A stretch of 64,000 nucleotides of DNA from Diphasiastrum complanatum (taxonomy: Eukaryota > Streptophyta > Lycopodiopsida > Lycopodiales > Lycopodiaceae): positions 10,591,335 through 10,655,334 of the forward strand of contig CM055100.1 in NCBI GenBank assembly GCA_029204225.1, read 5' to 3'. The notes below the pieces were generated by a model. It made no database searches and was not told the DNA's origin. It worked only from the letters and a program-made list of their open reading frames with translations. Positions 22,913 to 35,566 of the stretch are shown here, piece by piece. Numbering within the stretch: the first letter of the stretch is position 1; each line of letters opens with the position of its first letter. The position numbers were made by a program, and so were the translations under genes.

Positions 22913-23902
22913 TTAAACCTTGTAGACTTTACTCACCTCACTATATCTAACAAAAATACCTCTTCTTGAAGATGGATCCTCCTTGGTCCTGTCATCAAGA
23001 GTAATGTTGACATAGCATGTGCATCCAAAGGTTCTTAGAAAGCTAAAACTCGGCCTCCTCTTGAATAGCATCTCAAAAGGTGTCCTTCCATCCAAAATAG
23101 TACTCGGCCACCTATTGCACAAGAAATTGGCACACAACAAAGCTTGATCCCAAAATGGTTTGTCAAGATTAGCACTTAACCTCATAGCTTTATCACTTTC
23201 ACATAAAGTCCTATTCTTCCTTTCAGCCACTCCATTTTGTTGTGGGGTTCTTGATGTTGTATATTGCCTCTTAATTACATGCTCATCACAAAAGGCCTTG
23301 AGCTTGGTAGATATGTACTCACCACCATTGTCACTCCTTAAGCACTTGATCCTTGTGGAAAATTGGTTCTCCTCCATCAAACTTGGCAAAGTTTTTTGAA
23401 TGGCAATACTTTGGACAATGTTAGCATGAACATCCAACAAGCCATTAAGAATCACTTGAAAAAGCTCTCCTTCCTTAATGCTTTTATCAATGCAAGCCAA
23501 TTCGTCATTCAATGCTTTCATCCTCAAAACAAATGTACTTGAACTTTCTTCATTCTTTTGCAAACAAGAAAAAATTTGCCTTCTTAGAGTCAACACTCTA
23601 GAAGTAGACTTGGATTCATAAAGGTTCTTCAATGAGTCCCAAGCTTCCAAAGATGATGTGCACTTACCAACTTCCTTGAGAAGCTCATTGGTAACATTCA
23701 TCTTTATGATGTGTAGAGCCTTGTTGGTCCTCTTGTCACCTCAATTGATCTTGTTGTGTTGCTGGTCTCTCCTCCAAACCTACAACAATATCCAAAACAT
23801 CGTTCATCTCAAGAAGTACTCCATCCTCACTTTCCACAATGAATAATTACTTGAGGTAAACCTATCATTGGCTTCCAACATGACTCCAATTGAGGTTGCC
23901 AT
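22913..23902 (-). pseudogene. Copia A gag fused in frame to integrase by deletion
   Basis: Starts at an ATG at 23,902, with a break before 23,701. Then one open frame of 262 codons joins a UBN2-type gag domain (TNELLKEVGKCTSSLEAW, to TLPSLM at about 23,385) directly to the integrase core (RSDNGGEYIS, then TPQQNGVAERKNRT). The zinc knuckle, protease, pre-integrase domain and first integrase Asp present in related copies are missing. The deletion preserved the frame, which is unusual. No function is implied. Confidence 0.8.
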
Positions 23903-24334
23903 GTAGCAATGACCTGATCTTCTTTTTCAATCTATTTCAATGCACAATGCACTCCTTTGAACAACAACAAATTCTTTTAAAATAAATCACAAAGATTTGA
24001 AACTATCTCAACAATTCTCTTCTTGCACTTATACCAAGCAAATCGACACATAGAATCATGGAATCTTGATCAACCTATGATCTATCCTCAATCTAATGAC
24101 TTTTTCCACTTGATAAGATTGAAACACACTCAAATGAAGTCCAGCAGCATTGCTATCTAGAGATCCAATTAAAATTAGGGTTTTGTCAAAATCACAAAAG
24201 ATTGACTATGCCAAATCTACATGCAAATGCTGAAATTTTGATTATGCAATCTAATAGCCACCACTAAGGGTGATCCAATGATCCAAAAATCGGCCAAATC
24301 CAGTATGTGAAATCAAAAATTGAAAGTGATCAAG

Positions 24335-24339
24335 TTTGT
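24335..24339. other. Target-site duplication of Gypsy B, left
   Basis: TTTGT precedes the LTR start TGTAG. The same five bases follow the other LTR at 32,466-32,470. Confidence 0.8.
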
Positions 24340-25091
24340 TGTAGTGGGTTTCTTTCCTTGCCTATCCTCAACCCAATATCTAATCAATCTAGCATCAAGG
24401 AGATGAAGTGAGTTGTCACGCGTAGGTTCATTCCCATGAGAGCGATAGCATATTTCAGATTTCAGCATGAATGGAAGATCTACATCTAACTCTAACATCC
24501 ATTAACCCTAAGCATTAACACTACAATCATTAATACTAAGATCCACAATGAAGATAACTTACTCTTTCTCTCTCTTCCTTTCTCTCTCATAACAAGTATA
24601 AAAAAAACATGCAATCCCAATAACCATCAGATCCAATAATTAGCAAACACAATAAAAGCATGAGAGATGGAGGAAAAGTGATAGAGAGCAAGGACATTCA
24701 TAAATTCATTTCACAAGAGAACCAATTTGCTTTATTGAAATGAAGATATGTACATGTGTAGGAAACTCGAGTTGGTCCCTTCTTATAGTAGAGAGGAGGA
24801 CTCTGGCCTCTGAATCCTATTGGTCCATTTCTGTCTCCCTAATTATTCAAATTTAAAAAAGATTGGGAACCATCCAAAATTGGAGGGGAACCCAACTTTA
24901 TTCACTAACTTGACATTTAGGCCCTACGACATTAAAAGTCTCGCAAAAAGACGTAAAGTCCTTTTATTGACTTTCTAATTAATCAAATCTCTATATGCTC
25001 ATCGGGTTGAACTTACACACATAGGGTGCCAAATACCTCTCACTTATTGGCTAGGGTTAGTATTGTCTCGATATTTGAAAACCCTCCAATA
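24340..25091 (-). repeat. Gypsy B 3' LTR
   Basis: About 750 bp, aligned by eye with 31,716-32,465 and 34,252-35,001. On the minus strand it is preceded by a G-rich tract near 25,095 that fits a polypurine tract. It is visibly more diverged than the other two copies, which match each other closely. Confidence 0.85.
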
Positions 25092-25094
25092 GTA

Positions 25095-25700
25095 TCCCCC
25101 ACCAAAACTGGTGGCGGTCCCACGACACCTGCGAGATGCAGTTACTATGGACTCTTATTTGCATCATGTCAAATCTTTACTAAATAATACTACACCTTCT
25201 CCATGAAATCGAGTGAAGTAGTGTTGAAATCTAAGTTGTGCGGCAAAAAACAACAGTGGGCTCTAGCGATCCACTTTGAAGTTGTCCAAGCTGTGAATCG
25301 AGATTCCCAGGAGCCTCCCATCATGGCTGCACGAAAATACAATTAACGTATGGATGGTAATTTTGTCCATGGCCAATCCCAAATCCTTTCACTTATTTCT
25401 GTGCGGCATTGGTACATAGTATGGATCTATGCGCAATTGGCGAGGGCTAGCCACATAACTCCTAATGGATTTCAGAGTTTTCTCAAAAACTATAACTCTC
25501 CAAGCAGGCTACTGTCCCAATGTGGGTATCTTATCCAATTCTTTGTCGGCCTCAATTCTAGAGGTCTTAAACTTGAGGACCCAACCACCACGAGAGGAGT
25601 CATGAGGATGTTGCACTAAAAAGCTCTAGATCTGGTCCTCAACACTGATTGGTCGTCTAAATAATGGTGTGGTCCTTGATGAAGATGGAACTGCTTGCGT
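25095..25700 (-). other. Gypsy B 3' internal region, no gene seen
   Basis: Between the 3' LTR and the unrecognised frame. The open frame at 25,350-25,619 on the opposite strand has no recognisable domain. Confidence 0.5.
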
Positions 25701-25703
25701 TGC

Positions 25704-26655
25704 CTATGGAACTTGTTGTTCTTCTACGAATTCAAGGCCTCCACCATGTTCCATGCCTGAATCCAACTCTGTATCCATTCTTGCTTGATCATGGTGCTGA
25801 GGCGAGAATTGTGGCATCAATGGAACTGAAATTTGAGGCCCGGCATCCAACACCTGAGCGACGGCTTTCTCATAATCCTTCATAATGGCCTTGGCCTTGC
25901 CTAACTCGGTGGTTGTTGTTCTTTTTGAGTTTATCAAATTTTTCCTGAAACCCTGCTAGTGCAGTATGGTAGGTTACCACTTTGTGAAAAAAGTATTTGA
26001 TCTCATCCGGTGTGACTAGACGATTAGGCACTTGGATCTGTAAGTAGGAATCGCGTTCAAGGGTGGTTGCGTCCAATTCACATTGAAGTCATTCACGTTC
26101 CAATGCTGCTAAGTCCAACTGTTCGGCTAGCAACAAGACCTGCTGTTTGGAATCTTGGACTGCCTTGTCAACCTTCTCTTGCGCCATGGTGAGTGCATTA
26201 TGAAGGGTCGTCACATAGTCTTTCTTCAATATAACTACTTTTGGCAACTTTATTGTTGGTTCATCAGGAATATTACGCACTCCAAATATTGTTGGATCCA
26301 TATAATTTAGAATCTGCTCATTAGTAAGTTTTGCATTGTCATCATAAGTCAAGGCATGACTCACAAGAATGAGTTCATCTTGAATTGGTTTTGGTATAGG
26401 CTCCGTTGATATCCAAGCTACATTCAGCACATTAAAAGGAAAAGTGATCAGTGTATCCAAGGTTTGATCCAATAATGAAATCTCGCTCAAATCTGATTGA
26501 TTATCTTGTTGACACATATAACCTACTATACAATCAATTGTTACAAGAGCTTGATTCCAGTTGATAGTATCGGTTTGAGAGTCATAATGAGCTCCCCAAT
26601 CTTTTATTGGTCGGTCACAATTTGTTGATGAATCATCATCCTCTTTTTGAGCCAC
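25704..26655 (-). pseudogene. Gypsy B downstream frame, unrecognised
   Basis: Continues in sense behind the protease. A 188-codon open stretch (26,655-26,089) rich in acidic residues ends in a heptad-like Leu/Ala region (LALAEQLDLAAL type). After a stop, two further pieces, to 25,704, contain IKYFFHKVVTYHTALAGFQ. I do not recognise a domain. The helical, charged character could suit a structural or gag-like accessory protein. It occupies the place where reverse transcriptase would be expected. Confidence 0.4.
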
Positions 26656-26689
26656 TGGTTTGATAGTCCAAGTTATAGGATCAACCTTG

Positions 26690-27212
26690 ACTGCACGTTC
26701 ACGATTTTCAAAAGTGATTTTCCCAGTACCCCAGTTATGAATTACTTGTGCAACTCATAACCATGGGCGTCCCAATAGGACTCGGTAGACATTTGGTGCT
26801 TTCGGTAAGTCCATTACTACAAAAGTAATGACGAACTATACTTTGACAATTCTAACAAGTATATCTGCAACCATTCCTTGCGGACAAACTGTCATTTGAT
26901 CAGCTAGCTTAGTGGCAAAAGTCGTAGGTTTTATCTTTGTAAGGCCCCACTTTGCACATAGCTTTGTAGAAATTAGGTTAACTCCCGAACCACCATCTAT
27001 CATGGCTGCTTCGTTAGGAAATTGTCTATGTTGTATTGGTAAGGTGATATTTTTTTGTTCACTTTCCCAAACTGCTCCGACATGGAGTACTTAATTAGAT
27101 TCTTCAAATCTGGCACAAAATAGTAGCTCTTGATGGATTCTGGTTCAGCTTGAGTTAACTTTTGCGCTAATACTTCTTTTGCTTTTGGCACCAACTTCAA
27201 AAACTCTCCCAA
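26690..27212 (-). pseudogene. Gypsy B aspartic protease
   Basis: The minus-strand reading contains MIDGGSGVNLIST (about 26,965-27,005), the retropepsin active-site pattern of plant Gypsy elements, and LGRPWL near 26,770, the usual second flap-side motif. A stop interrupts between them near 26,840. An upstream open part (27,000-27,212) contains LVPKAKEVLAQKL. It would cleave the gag polyprotein in an active element. Confidence 0.75.
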
Positions 27213-27216
27213 TGAA

Positions 27217-27221
27217 ATATT
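27217..27221. other. Target-site duplication of Copia C, left
   Basis: ATATT, repeated at 28,998-29,002 directly after the other end of the element. Confidence 0.85.
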
Positions 27222-28997
27222 TGTTGGAGAGAGGGAGATGAACGAGTTGAGAAAATGTGTCGTATGTTAGTAACAAAAAATAAGCTCAAAGAGGTAAGAC
27301 GAACATGATGAGTGAGCTAACAGCAAAAGAGATATCTAGTCTGCACTGACTTCGAATAAACGTTGCAATCAGCAATGCTTGGTTTGAATCCTTGTGCAAT
27401 GAGGAATGTGTTAATCCTCTGAAACCAAGTCATGGCAGATTGTTTCAATCCGTACATTGCCTTGTGGAGTTTACAAACATGATTCTTCATGCATTCCAGA
27501 ACTATACTTCGGGTTGGATCATGTAGATATCTTCTTGTATAACTCCATTCAGATGGGCTAATTGTACATCAAGTTGATGTACTTTGAGGTCGGCAACTGC
27601 AGCATAAGACAAGAGCATTTGGATCGACGAATGTTTGATGACTGGACTAAAAGTCTCACTATAGTCGACATTCGAGATCCTCGTGCTACCAGTCTAGCCT
27701 TCCTTCGATCAATTGCTCTGTTGGCATTATATTTGATCTTAAAGATCCAATTGCAATCAATGATATTGCAGCCAATAGGAGCTTCAACTAATGACCATGT
27801 CTGATTCTTGATCAGAGAGGAATACTCTCTATCCATGGCTTCTCCCAGAGATCAGAGTCTGGTTGGCTAAGTGCCTCTTCGATTGTCGTCAGTTCCTACA
27901 TTAAGAGATAGGCAGACTCAGGAGTATACCTTGTGGGCTGTGGCACACTCGGCTTGATCTTCTGGGAAGATTATACTAATGAACCGCTCCTGGGACTTGT
28001 TGCTGGGTAGCAGCAACATCTTTGTCTGATTCGTTGTCTTGAAGTGAGTCGACAATACATATGTCTGAGCCAGAAGCTCGGACTATCGTGTCAACGGCAG
28101 GTGATGAAGGTTCTTCTTGAGCAATATCCTTGCCTTTGAGGTCGTATCCGTGATGTTGAGGATGATCAGCGCAAAAGCTTTTCCATCCTTCAGCTTTCAT
28201 CTAGCGATTGTCTCGTCGTCCGCTTTGGGTTTCTCTTCTGCACCTGTAACAACGTCGTACAATTTTTTTGCCATTAGTACAGTTTTTATCTTAAATTTCC
28301 ATAAATAGTAATTGGCTCCATCAAGCTTGTCCATGATAAGACTGACTTTCCTTGGGAATTCATGTGGAAGAGTTAGTCTGAGTGATAGGAGAAACTATCA
28401 ATGACTTAAGTATGAAAATCTGATACTAAAAAATACAAAACAAGAAAATAATTACTCTATCGGCTAGTAGAGTCTTGTACGTGGAAGCTTATCAAGCTAT
28501 AAAAATCTGCTCTGATACCATGTTGGAGAGAGGGAGATGAATGAGTTGAGAAAATGTGTCATATGTTAGAAACAAAAAACAAGCTCAAAGAGGTAAGACA
28601 AACACGAACGGGAAATGAACTCAAACAGAAAATGTTCGTGTGTAGCGGAACGAGCTATACGACTCCTGTTAGCGCAGCTCCATGGGGTGAGCATGAAAAG
28701 GGTGTGACGTCAGTCAGTGCTGAAGTGATCGTTGGTGATGACAATGCGAAAAGTGCATCACTCTTACGAATAGCCTTATGATTAGATTTACAGGGTGCCT
28801 TTGCTTTTAGGGCACCTTTGGCATTCTCTGTCACCATAACTTGTGTAAAAACAGTGTCGCGATTCTTTTGCCTTTTCTTCGTCTATGCAAATTTGTGTGT
28901 AAATATGTAGACTGCGCGACAACGTTAGTAAATATGCAGCATGAATGGAGGCAGATTAAAATGGGATTTAAGGAGAGTAGAGGGAATAAATCCAACA
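27222..28997 (-). mobile_element. Copia C, internally deleted, inside Gypsy B
   Basis: Minus-strand Copia element bounded by TGTTGGA and TCCAACA and by a perfect ATATT target duplication. The full 5' LTR lies at 28,521-28,997 (477 bp), with a primer-binding site (complement of CTGATACCA) just left of it. The 3' LTR is reduced to about its last 80 bp (27,222-27,300), and the internal region is cut within reverse transcriptase. The insertion separates the Gypsy gag from its protease. Confidence 0.85.
27300..28200 (-). pseudogene. Copia C partial reverse transcriptase
   Basis: MDREYSSLIKNQTWSLVEAP at 27,780-27,836, then IDCNWIFKIKYNANR, is the start of the Copia reverse transcriptase. After a frame break LHQLDVQLAHLNGV-type sequence follows near 27,580, and a LHKAMYGLKQ-like part near 27,470. 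The YVDD block is deleted. Upstream (27,976-28,200) is an acidic linker region. Confidence 0.75.
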
Positions 28998-29002
28998 ATA
29001 TT
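28998..29002. other. Target-site duplication of Copia C, right
   Basis: ATATT, identical to 27,217-27,221. Confidence 0.85.
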
Positions 29003-29099
29003 GATCTTACTAGAAAAAATATTCATGAGCAGTTCTGTTTGTGGTGCTTCCGGTTCAGTCATCTTGAAGGGTCCTTCATGATGATATCTATATGTGAAT

Positions 29100-30760
29100 T
29101 ATTCGGTGGTTGCACTGGTGAAGAATGAACTTCGACTGTTGCTCTAGCAGCTTCAAGCTCCTCTTCCTCTTGCAAATGTTTAATCCACTGTCTCATATCC
29201 TGATATCTTCTCTTTTATGCATGAAGACCTGGATAGACTCCAGATGCTATTGGTATATCAATTAATGGTATAGAATCAACAGGGACTAGTCTGCTACAGG
29301 TTCTTTCTGCTTCTATGCTTTGGTAACCACCATCAAGAGTACACTTGGTTTATTCTGAGATTATGGTCTTTGTTTGATTGTTATCAAATTTACAGGAGTT
29401 GTAGCCGATGGTGGCTTCAATCTTGTTGGACACTCCTTATAGCAATGCGCATAACCACAGTCACGACATAATGGTACAAATTTGTCTTTGTTTGGACATT
29501 CTGCAACTTTGTGATTTTCTCCACATGCAAAGCATCCAAGTGGTGCTCTGGTCCAATTTCTAGATGCTTGTTGTTGCACGGCAACATAAATAGCATACTG
29601 CTCTGAAGATCCACCTTCATTATCATTACGATAATTCCATTGCTCGGTACCTTTGTAAGGTTCTGGTTCCATCAAATTAGCAGGAGGAGTGGGGTGCTTT
29701 AGTGGAACAGGTAAGGCTAACCGTTCCGGGTATCCAAGAGCAGATTGACGAGGTCATTTTCTCCATAAAGTGATTCTCGATATCCCATCTAGGCATATCG
29801 TTGCTGAATAATCCAAGGATTGAAGTTCCAAAAAGTAGTCTCATGATCAGGCGAATTACACAAATGGCACATACTGATTTCCATTCATTTTTTCAATTGA
29901 GGACACTCATTCACTGTGTGATTTCCCATACAAATGGAACCAAACATTTTCTCTCGTAGGAAAAGTCTTTGCAAACTTCTCAGGTTCCTTGTTTGCTTGT
30001 CCATGGAAATCTTCCAATGCTTTAATCTTCTCATTAAATTGCAAATGCAACTTTTCCATCTGTTTCTACTGGTTCTTCCCGAGTTTCTCGAACTCATTGA
30101 GCATCATCTCTGCAGTAGCATTGACATTCGTTGATACAATAATGGTGGATGTCGTAGTGGTCTGCCCTGCTGTATAAGACAACATATTGATATTCGGCCC
30201 ATCGTCTAAATCTTCATCCTCCTCCCGAATTGCATCATCCATAGCATTTTTCAAAATAGCGTACTCATTGTGGCGTTTCAGCTCATGTCTGATCCTTTTA
30301 GATAAACCTGGCAAAAACTACATAATCATGACATTTTTGTTAATCAACTCAGGTTCGCACTCAGATCTGAGACTTTTACCCATTCAATGTAATCTCAAAC
30401 CATTTTTCGCTTCCCAATTTTAATTTTACTTAAAAGTAGAAAAGGGCCTTCCATAAACTTCTGAGGTTTGAACCGTGTGATAAAAGCTCGTTTGACAGAC
30501 TCCCAACCTATACGTTCAGTTTCATCTTGATTGTAGTACCAATCTTGTGTTGCGCCTATTAAGGCCATTGAAAATAGCTTAAGTTTATCTTGGGAAAAAA
30601 CTTCGCCATAGACTTCACAAGATTCAAAATAGATCTGAAGAAATCTAACTGGATCTATTAATAGATTGTATTTGGGTAGATCCAAACGGGATGCTCTCCT
30701 AACAATGATTGGATTGACTTCTTGAGGAGCACCTCAAGGAGCCGCCATCTTTACAGATTA
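29100..30760 (-). pseudogene. Gypsy B gag with two zinc knuckles
   Basis: In transcription order: a retrotransposon gag domain with PVRFLQIYFESCEVYG and WESVKRAFITRF (30,395-30,685), a middle part with LSKRIRHELKRHNEYA (about 30,250-30,314), then CFACGENHKVAEC and CRDCGYAHCYKEC (29,430-29,540), two zinc knuckles of the C-x2-C-x3-H-x4-C type that bind RNA. Stops and frame changes near 30,390, 30,060 and 29,700 break it. The end near 29,110-29,210 reads Glu-rich (LQEEEELEAARATVE). Confidence 0.75.
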
Positions 30761-33033
30761 AATCAAGCAGACAATGAGATTAGATCTAGACTTTCAATCA
30801 AAACTATCTCTGATCTAATCTGCTAGATCTCTTTCACTTGACAATAATCAGATTTTTATACCATGAAAAAGAATCCTAAGATCAATCGATCGATAAAAAA
30901 AACTCTCAAAATCAAAATCAAACTGTATCAGATTTGACCCAAAATTTGACAGACTTGATTTGAAAAATCAGAATCTAAAAATAGAACTAGCGAAGGTTAA
31001 CTCGACGAAGGTTCACAACGATACTATTTTTTATAAAAATAAAATCTCTGATCAGGTTTTTCTAGCAAATTCTATGGAAATAACCTTTGCCGAACTCTCA
31101 GACTGAGAATCTCACACAGATAAAGCTAGGGTAGAACTGGCAAAGGTTCTTGGCACATAAAGACACAGTTTCTGTAGTTTGACGAGAGTAAAAATAGAGA
31201 TTTTCTATGATCTGGATAAAATGAATGTTCATTGAACTCAAAAATAATAAATTACTATAAATAGAATAATTTGAAAACTTGGCAAAGGTTCTGGCGAAGA
31301 ATCAAGAGTAATACTGATATTTTTGTAAAAAAGAGACTTTATTGACAAAAATATGACAATATGACAACTGATCCTCCGAGAAACCTTCAATTTATGATAC
31401 TATTCTTTGCCAACCTGACAGTAGATAGATTTGAATCATACCTATGCACGGTGAATTAGGCGAAGGTTCTTTTTTGTATTTTTAGGGTTTTGGTGATTCT
31501 TTGGTATTTTTTGGTGGTTTTTCTTATGTTTATGAAAATCTGCTGGGAAGGATTGTTTGCCCTTCAATCTGAAGGTTCTATGATCAAAACCTAAGGTGCC
31601 TGCAACTCGGCAAACATTTCTTGAAAGAGATCAAAAATTTATCAGTTCTGATGATGATTTTTGCCTCCTTTTGATCCAAAAAATTGGTGTAGCTCCTCGG
31701 CAATGGCGCCAAAATTGTAGTAGATTTCTTTCCTTGCCTATCCTCAACCCAAAACCTAATCAATTTTGCATCAAGGAGATGAAGTTAGTTGTCACACGTA
31801 GGTTCGTTCCCATGAGAGCGATAGTATATTTCAGATTTCAGCATGAATGGAAGATCCACATCTAACTCTAACATCCATTAACCTAAGCATTAACACTACA
31901 ATCATTAATACTAAGATCCTTAATGAAGATAACTTACTCTTTCTTTCTCTTCCTTTCACTCTCATAAAAAGTATAAAAGCTTGCAATCCCAATAACCATC
32001 AGATCCAACAATTAGCAAACACAATAAAAGCATGAGAGATGGAGGAAAAGTGATAGAGAGCAAGGACATTCATAAATCCATTTCACAAGAGAACCAATCT
32101 GCTTCATTGAAATGAAGATATGTACATGTGTAGGAAACTTGAGTTGGTCCCTTCTTATAGTAGAGAGGAGGACCCTGGCCTCTGAGTCCTATTGGTCCAT
32201 TTCTGCCTCCCTAATTATTCAAATTAAAAAAAGAGTGGGAACCATCCAAAATTGGAGAGAAACCCAACTTTATTCACTAACTTGACATTTGCGCCCTCTA
32301 CGACATTAAAAGTCCCGCAAAAAGGCCTAAAGTTCTTTTATTAACTTTCTAATTAATCAAATCTCTATGTGATCATTGGGTTTGACTTACACACGTAAGG
32401 TGCCAAATCCCTCTCACTTATTAACTAGAGTTAGGGTTGTCGTGATATCCGCAAACCCTTTAACATTTGTAAACCTATTTAGGATTTTGATCTACAAAAG
32501 ATCCAATCTGCAAAAGCAAAAAACTTGATTTTGGTGTAGAATCCCCTCTAGCATGCTGTAACCTTGATATCTTCACCAAATCATTGATAGATTTGATTTC
32601 CTCCTTCATAACCTGAAACACAAGCTCTGATACCATGTGAAGGATTTTAGATCATTAAGATCCAATCCACTTGAAAGATCTTTGGTTACAAAGAGAAATA
32701 CACTACCAATCTCACCAATGTAAAAAAATTAGCATCTACACACAAAATGAGATGCAAACTCAAATAGAACTTGATCAAACTTGAATGAAATGATAAAGTA
32801 CTATTGCTTCCTTACAAAACCAGCAAGCTACTGTATTTCACACATGTGGATCCAAAAATAGCAAATATAGATTATTATACACATAGAATTGTATGCAAGT
32901 ATAGTACACCAATGGATAGTAGAACCCAAGAGAACCATGTATAAGCATGAAATGAGATAGAGAAGAGAGACGATCTGTCTCTCCATGAGTTACATCCTTT
33001 TATAGTAGGTCCAAACCATATTTGGCCACTTGG
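30744..33033. repeat. 2.3-kb tandem duplication, copy 1
   Basis: Runs from GCCATCT in the Gypsy B leader, through the Gypsy 5' LTR, the Copia A leader and the first 400 bp of the Copia A LTR. Copy 2 is 33,038 to about 35,566. Copy 1 lacks about 240 bp that copy 2 has at 33,974-34,215. Confidence 0.85.
31716..32465 (-). repeat. Gypsy B 5' LTR
   Basis: TGTAG...TAACA, 750 bp, followed by the target duplication TTTGT at 32,466-32,470. It contains a TATAGTAGAG element near 32,155. Confidence 0.85.
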
Positions 33034-33037
33034 GACA

Positions 33038-35566
33038 GCCATCTCTACAGATTAAATCAAGCAAACAATGAGATTAGATCTAGATTTTCAATCAAAACTA
33101 TCTCAGATCTGATCTGCTAGATCTCTTTCACTTGACAATAATCAGATTTCTATATCATGAAAAAGAATCCTAAGATCAATCGATTGAAAAAAAAAACTCT
33201 CAAAATCAAAATCAAACTGTATCAGATTTGACCCAAAATTTGACAGACTTGATTTGAAAAATCAGAGTCTAAAAATAGAACTAGCGAAGGTTAACTTGAC
33301 GAAGGTTCACAACAGTACTATTTTTTATAAAAAAAAAATCTCTGATCAGGTTTTTCTAACAAATTCTATGGAAATAACCTTTGCCGAACTCTCAGACTGA
33401 GAATCTGACACAAATAAAGCTAGGGTAGAACTGGCAAAGGTTCTTGGCACATAAAGACACAATTTCTGTAGTTTGACGAGGGTAAAAATAGAGATTTTCT
33501 ATGATCTGGATAAAATGAATGTTCATTGAGCTCAAAAATAATAAATTACTATAAATAGAATAATTTGAAAACTTGGCAAAGGTTCTGGCGAATAATCAAG
33601 AGTACTACTGGTATTTTTGCAAAAAAGAGACTTTTTTGACAAAAATATGACAATATGACAACTGATCCTCTGAGAAACCTTCAATTTATGATACTATTCT
33701 TCGCCAACCTGACAGTAGATAGATTTGAATCATACCTATGCACGGTGAATTGGGCGAAGGTTCTTTTTTGTAGTTTTAGGGTTTTGGTGATTCTTTGGTA
33801 TTTTTTGGTGGTTTTTCTTATGTTTATGGAAATCTGCTGGGAAGGACTGTTTGCCCTTCAATCTGAAGGTTCTATGATCAAAACCGAAGGTGCCTGCAAC
33901 TCGGCGAACATTTTTTGAAAGAGATAAAAAATTTATCAGTTCTGATGATGATTTTTGTCTCCTTTTGATCCAAGTCTGGCAGATTTGATCGATTTTTGTT
34001 GTTTTTTCTAATATCTCAAATCCAAATGGATCTTAAGATTGGTGATCTAAATAGCTTTCCCTATTCCACAATCAGATTAAATTTCAAACAAGCAAATCCA
34101 CTCAAATCAGGCAAAATCACTGCCAAACTAATCCTAAATGTAGATTTAACACTATTCATGCCACGACAAGATACCTAATGCAAGCTAACCATCCAACAAA
34201 CATGCTACAAACTGAAAAATTGGTGTATCTCCTCGGCAATGGCGCCAAAATTGTAGTGGATTTCTTTCCTTGCCTATCCTCAACCCAAAATCTAATCAAT
34301 CTTGCATCAAGGAGATGAAGTTAGTTGTCACACGTAGGTTCGTTCCCATGAGAGCGATAGCATATTTCAGATTTCAGCATTAATGGAAGATCCACATCTA
34401 ACTCTAACATCCATTAACCTAAGCATTAACACTACAATCATTAATACTAAGATCCACAATGAAGATAACTTACTCTTTCTTTATCTTCCTTTCTCTCTCA
34501 TAAAAAATATAAAAACATGCAATCCCAACAACCATCAGATCCAACAATTAGCAAACACAATAAAAGCATGAGAGATGGAGGAAAAGTGATAGAGAGCAAG
34601 GACATTCATAAATCCATTTCACAAGAGAACCAATCTGCTTTATTGAAATGAAGATATATACATGTGTAGGAAACTTGAGTTGGTCCCTTCTTATAGTAGA
34701 GAGAAGGACCCTGGCCTCTGAGTCCTATTGGTCCATTTCTGCGTCCCTAATTATTCAAATTAAAAAAAGAGTGGGAACCATCCAAAATTGGAAAGAAACC
34801 CAACTTTATTCACTAACTTGACATTTGCGCCCTCTACGACATTAAAAATTCCGCAAAAAGGCCTAAAGTTCTTTTATTAACTTTCTAATTAATCTAATCT
34901 CCATGTGATCATTGGGTTTGACTTACACACGTAGGGTGCCAAATCCCTCTCACTTATTAACTAGAGTTAGGGTTGTCATGATATCCGCAAACCCTTTAAC
35001 ATTTGTAGACCTATTTAGGATTTTGATCTACAAAAGATCCAATCTGCAAAAGCAAAAAACTTGATTTTGGTGTAGAATCCCCTCTAGCATGCTCTAACCT
35101 TGATATCTTCACCAAATCATTGATAGATTTGATTTCCTCCTTCATAACCTGAAACACAAACTCTGATACCATGTGAAGGATTTTAGATCATTAAGATCCA
35201 ATCCACTTGAAAGATCTTTGGTTACAAAGAGAAATACACTACCAATCTCACCAATGTAGAAAAATCAGCATCTACACACAAAATGAGATGCAAACTCAAA
35301 TAGAACTTGATCAAACTTGAATGAAATGATAAAGTACTATTGCTTCCTTACAAAGCAAGCTACTGTATCTCACACATGTGGATCCAAAAATAGCAAATAT
35401 AGATTATTATACACATAGAATTGCATGCAATCACAAGTATAGTACACCAATGGATAGTAGAACCCAAGAGAACCATGTATAAGCATGAAATGAGATAGAG
35501 AAGAGAGACGATCTGTCTCTCCATGAGTTACATCCTTTTATAGTAGGTCCAAACGATATTTGGCCA
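33038..35566. repeat. 2.3-kb tandem duplication, copy 2
   Basis: Repeats the Gypsy leader, the Gypsy LTR (34,252-35,001), the TTTGT, the Copia A leader and the Copia A LTR start. The two copies are nearly identical by eye. The junction near 33,034 joins Copia LTR to Gypsy leader, an arrangement that only a tandem duplication explains simply. Confidence 0.85.

Larger units (their letters stand above)
24340..32465 (-). mobile_element. Gypsy B, gag-protease element without reverse transcriptase
   Basis: Minus-strand Ty3/Gypsy-like element. 3' LTR at 24,340-25,091, 5' LTR at 31,716-32,465 (about 750 bp each, TGTAG...TAACA on the plus strand). The primer-binding site TGGCGCCATTGCCGAGGAG (minus strand; plus 31,693-31,711) is of the type used by Tat/Athila-lineage elements. 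Contents in transcription order: gag (30,760-29,100), Copia C insertion, protease (about 27,060-26,690), then an unrecognised coiled-coil-like frame. No reverse transcriptase, RNase H or integrase is present, as in TR-GAG type non-autonomous elements. Target duplication TTTGT. Confidence 0.8.
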
